Both the position numbers and the translations under genes were made by a program. Of a stretch of DNA of 64,000 nucleotides, positions 60,422 through 64,000 are shown piece after piece (position 1 is the stretch's first letter; the number at the start of each line of letters is the position of its first letter). Source of the DNA: Mimachlamys varia (taxonomy: Eukaryota > Mollusca > Bivalvia > Pectinida > Pectinidae); assembly GCA_947623455.1 (NCBI GenBank), contig OX392534.1, positions 36,771,426-36,835,425 on the forward strand, read 5' to 3'. A model generated the notes under the pieces. The model was not told where the DNA came from and searched no databases. It saw only the letters and a program-made list of their open reading frames with translations.

Positions 60422-63111
60422 CTGTCAACAAAATGTATCGAAACACACCGTGAAAGGGGATCATTTATAAAGTAAATCTTTAGAACTCAAAAGGTACAAA
60501 CCACATCTACTCATAGAGTCTTTCATACTTCAGTCTTTCATACATGTAATTAATATCATTTGCAATCATGAGCTCAGTAGAAATAAAGTTCACACGTTCC
60601 TAGGTCTGAATATATCACATACAGCATATCTAGAGCTTGCTTTTATTAGATATTTAGAGATAATACAGGAGCTCACACTTGATACATCTACATCTAAAGC
60701 TCACACTTCATGCTAGTATATATAAAAGCTGGCTCACATTAAATAGATCTAAACCCACTTAGACCACAGATTTATAGCTCACACTGTATTAATATGGAGC
60801 TCATACTAATTAAGGATTAACTTTCTATTTTGTTTAGGTTATCGGGGGGATAACTACAATGTAACACCACTAAGCCAGTTATGTATAATTTACCCATTTT
60901 CAATTGTAGTTATCCACCCATAACCTAAACAAAATAGAAAGTTAATCCTTATATTTACAGTATTTTTCTGAGAAATGTTATTAACTATTTTGTTCATTAT
61001 AGTCAAATCTTCGGACACAGATTTCATTTCAAAACTAATTAACGTGAGAATGGTTCAATAAATGTAACAGCATGAAATTTGCAAAAATCATTGTAAGCTC
61101 TGCCCACGTTTATTGTTTATGACATCACACAATTGTCTTTCAAACTGGAGGATTTGCATAGCTCCGCCCACATGTATTTTTGTCGACATAGAAATTTGGC
61201 ACGTGTGTAAATTTGAGTACATGCAGTTATCAGGTGATAATGATATTCTGTGGAACAATGGATATTGATCAAATGTCAGTGTAGACTGTAAATATATAGA
61301 TCTAAACTACCTTATAGACTACAAATTTATAGCTCAGTACATATAATAGAATACCTACATTTTCTATGAAAATTCAAAAATGTTCATTGTAACAGAACTC
61401 TTCTGATAATTTTTCTTTTAAAGTTGTGTTTTTTCCCCATCTTGAAATATATATGATGACCACTGACTAGTTCACTGTCCAGTCTTACCTTGTTTTTGAA
61501 GGAGGGTTTTGCTCCAGCCGCCAACAAGTACCGGATGACCTCCAGCTGACCGCTGGACGCCGCTAGATACATAGGTGTCACGCCCCAATTGTCCACCTGG
61601 TTCACATTAGCTCCGTGCTGTATTGAGAAAACAACTATTAGGGAAAAAAATCAAAGAATACCAAAGCATCAACAAAACCATAATCCGAACTCAAGATTTA
61701 CATGGAGACTCTTGTAAAAGCACAAGAGAATAAGACCAGGTGTTCCAGAAGAGTAAGCGTCTTCTGCTTCATCAACAACACCCGCCATGTAAATCTTGGT
61801 CACATCCAAGTAAGCATCAATCCTCAAAATGAGAACCGAGTCATTGTCAATCACTCAAGTAAGCACACTAATAAGCAAACTTAAAAACGTCCATCTTCAT
61901 ATCACACAAAGGTACAGAATATTTCTCGAGATCAAGATGGCAACCATAAAACTTGCCCATAGTCTTCACCAACCTGCATCTCTCGAATCTTTGTGCCGTA
62001 AGTTTGTCGTTCAGCAGCAATCTCGATATTCAGACCAAGCCCTTGAATAACTAATCAACTGAACATGTAAACACCATAAGATTGAGAAGCAGTGATGTTA
62101 CTATCAAGAAAGGGAAAGTTCACGATTGGAAAATTGAAGTTGTCATGTTTATCATACAGCATAGTAGTAAGTTGCCTGTGTTGGTCTTAGTTTAAGTAAA
62201 GATCGAGGTAAGAAGCTGATGTGGGAGAGGCTGTTGTGCCTTTAATCTCAAGTTCAGTAGGATATATACGATCGGCTAGTTCAGCAAGCTTCTTGTTTGA
62301 ACTAGCTTCTATAGAGCTTTACATCTCCTTTGTAGTCTTCAGATATAAACAGTATCTACCAACTACAATTATTGTTATACAAGTGTATTCACTATTTTTT
62401 AAATGCAACAGAAATATATTCCCATGTTAGAACCCATCTTTAGTTTAATGCAGATTTTGAAGCTTTGAATGTAAAAACATTTTCTTTACCTTCACTTTGA
62501 ACCTTAGGAGTATGAATACTAATGAGGTAACCTTGAACCTTGTACTTATGATCATATTTACAGTCTACACTGACTTTCACTCGATAACCATGAGAATGTG
62601 CCAAATTTCTATGATGTCAAATTATCCTGGTTTGAGACAAAATTCTGTGAAGTAATCAACAATAGACATGGGCAGAGTTAACCACGGCTTTTGCAAGTGT
62701 CATGCCGTTACTTTTACCAAACTGTTCTCATGTTTATTAGTTTTGAAATAAAATCTCTGTCTGCAGATGGGACTATAATGAACAGAATAGTTTAATATGA
62801 ACCATTTACAGAAAAAATACTGTCAATATAAGAACTAACCTTCAGTGTTGTTTAATGTATGAGATCATAAATCCAATGGAGCATGACGTAAATATCACCA
62901 GGGAACCTTAAACTTACTTGTATGAGTAGTAAGGCACAATCGGGGTATAGTCCAACCACAGCATGTAACGCAGTCCCTCCATGTCGACAGTGAATGTTTA
63001 CCAGGGCACCACACTTCAGCAGCTCTTCCACACAAGACTGGTGTCCCTTGTAGGCAGCCCAGTACAACGGTGTCTTACCGTAGTAGTCCTGTTGGTTCAC
63101 ACTCACAGTTC
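60215..63111 (-). CDS. Ankyrin-repeat and SOCS-box (ASB) protein, 5' partial
   Basis: Three exons (63111-62918, 61617-61489, 60421-60215) join in frame, phases 1, 0 and 0, to code the last 175 residues. Visible are three ankyrin repeats (YYGKTPLYWAAYKGH..., HGGTALHAVVG..., NWGVTPMYLAASSGQ...), each with the TPL or TAL and hydrophobic helix pattern. A SOCS box follows: SLQQMCQTKV fits the elongin-BC box (S-L-x3-C-x3-V), and LNLPTKIKTYI stands in for the Cul5 box, although LPTK lacks the second proline of LPxP. ASB proteins are substrate receptors of Cullin-5 E3 ubiquitin ligases. The subfamily cannot be assigned from this part. Upstream exons lie beyond the right edge, past a 30-bp minisatellite. 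Confidence 0.88.
60812..60952. mobile_element. Fold-back element in ASB intron
   Basis: AAGGATTAACTTTCTATTTT at the left faces AAAATAGAAAGTTAATCCTT at the right. The arms extend through GTTTAGGTTAT and GGATAACTACAAT to about 45 bp with one or two gaps, around a loop of about 45 nt. TA flanks both ends. Confidence 0.8.
61489..61617 (-). CDS. ASB exon with one ankyrin repeat
   Basis: The exon starts HGANVNQVDNWGVTPMYLAA, completing the previous repeat, and ends KPSFKNK. It is 129 nt, phase 0 to 0, with acceptor tcaatacag and donor gtaaga. Confidence 0.9.
61675..62285 (-). mobile_element. Reverse-transcriptase element relic, copy 5
   Basis: It aligns along its length with the 22.3-23.0 kb relic in the same orientation: gaataagaccaggtgttcc, cacccgccatgtaaatctt and agatcgaggtaag-aagctg. 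Indels break every frame. It lies in the ASB intron. Confidence 0.7.
62918..63111 (-). CDS. ASB exon with two ankyrin repeats
   Basis: The acceptor ctcctgtgtag is the last unit of the adjacent minisatellite, and the exon starts TVSVNQQDYYGKTPLYWAA. It ends CALLLIQ at a gtaagt donor, phase 0. The start phase is 1, so an upstream coding exon must supply one base. Confidence 0.88.
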
Positions 63112-64000
63112 CTACACAGGAGAATTATAAAATGGGTACATACTACACTCACAGTTCCTAGACAGGAGAATACCACACTCACAGTTTCTAGACAGGAGAA
63201 TACCACACTCACAGTTCCTAGACAGGAGACTACCACACTCACAGTTACTATAGACAGGAAGTACCACACTCACAGTTCCTAGACAGGAGAATTATAAAAT
63301 GGGTACATACTACACTCACAGTTACTAGACAGGAGAATACCACTTCCTAGACAGGAGAATACCACACTCACAGTTACTATAGACAGGAGAATACCACACT
63401 CACAGTTACTAGACAGGAGAATACCACACTCACAGTTACTAGACAGGAGAATACCACACTCACAGTTCCTAGACAGGAGAATACCACACTCACAGTTCCT
63501 AGACAGGAGACTACCACACTCACAGTTCCTAGACAGGAGAATACCACACTCACAGTTCCTAGACAGGAGAATACCAAACTCACAGTTCCTAGACAGGAGA
63601 ATACCACACTCACAGTTACTATAGACAGGAGAATACCACACTCACAGTTCCTAGACAGGAGAATACCACACTCACAGTTACTATAGACAGGAGACTACCA
63701 CACTCACAGTTCCTAGACAGGAGACTACCACACTCACAGTTCCTAGACAGGAGAATACCACACTCACAGTTCCTAGACAGGAGAATAGTACACTCACAGT
63801 TCCTAGACAGGAGAATACCAAACTCACAGTTACTAGACAGGAGACTACCACACTCACAGTTCTAGACAGGAGACTACCACACTCACAGTTCCTAGACAGG
63901 AGAATACCACACTCACAGTTCCTAGACAGGAGAATACTACACTCACAGTTACTAGACAGGAGAATACCACACTCACAGTTCTAGACAGGAGAATACCACA
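63101..64000. repeat. 30-bp minisatellite of splice-junction-like units, about 29 copies
   Basis: On the ASB strand the unit reads ttctcctgtctag-gaactgtgagt-gtggta. It holds a 3' splice-site sequence and, five bases on, a GTGAGT donor-like word. The last unit forms the true acceptor and first bases of the ASB exon. Some units carry an extra ata (ctatagacagg). Two units are followed by an attataaaatgggtacatac insert. The array continues past the right edge. Confidence 0.95.

Noticed and set aside
63279..63641. Cys/Leu-rich minus-strand frames beside the ASB exon
   Set aside because: They are the 30-bp minisatellite read through. The unit contains splice-site motifs and lies in an intron.

Overview
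The window is eukaryotic, AT-rich and intron-rich, with phase-matched GT-AG introns, many minisatellites, tRNA-derived SINEs and small inverted-repeat transposons. Gene content (Notch ligands with a DSL domain, and an ankyrin/SOCS-box protein) together with the repeat style fits a marine invertebrate, most likely a mollusc such as a bivalve. The species cannot be named from sequence alone. Three protein-coding genes can be supported, all on the minus strand. Almost all were rebuilt exon by exon by matching splice sites and intron phases, because no single open frame covers any of them.

Gene A (19054 down to the left edge, 3' end missing) and gene B (39461 down to 26789, complete, 12 coding exons, 1083 residues) are tandem paralogues encoding membrane-anchored Notch ligands. 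Both have a signal peptide, an MNNL domain, a DSL domain with exact canonical cysteine spacing, EGF repeats and a juxtamembrane beta-alpha-beta module. Exons 2, 3 and 5 have identical lengths in the two genes (155, 133 and 137 nt), and all intron phases match. B carries 17 EGF repeats, then the juxtamembrane module, a transmembrane helix and a 70-residue tail. A carries only three EGF repeats and a Thr-rich stalk, and its DSL loop has lost the usual R-P-R-D/N-D signature. The juxtamembrane module recalls the one next to the membrane in Jagged/Serrate, but no Jagged-type cysteine-rich (VWC) domain precedes it.

The third gene (63111 down to 60215, 5' end beyond the right edge) encodes the C-terminal part of an ankyrin-repeat and SOCS-box (ASB) protein, a probable substrate receptor of a Cullin-5 ubiquitin ligase. 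It has three ankyrin repeats and a terminal SOCS box.

Region by region: 1-19.1 kb is gene A with a 10-kb first intron full of repeats. 19.1-26.7 kb is the A-B intergenic region, with a conserved upstream block, a 0.28-kb inverted-repeat element and a reverse-transcriptase relic. 26.7-39.5 kb is gene B. 39.5-60.2 kb has no supportable gene and is dominated by tandem arrays (27, 24, 68, 59 and 22 bp units among others), SINEs and TTAA-flanked MITEs. 60.2-64 kb is the ASB gene, whose upstream intron is a 30-bp minisatellite running off the window.

The most unusual features are tandem repeats built from splice junctions. The 30-bp array beside the ASB exon repeats a 3' splice site plus a GTGAGT donor-like motif about 29 times. 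A 78-bp triplication in gene B repeats the acceptor of exon 9. Other points of note are a 2.9-kb 27-bp array open in both strands, two full-length TTAA MITEs inserted head to tail sharing one TTAA, and a poly(A) signal followed directly by U-rich and G-rich tracts at the end of gene B.
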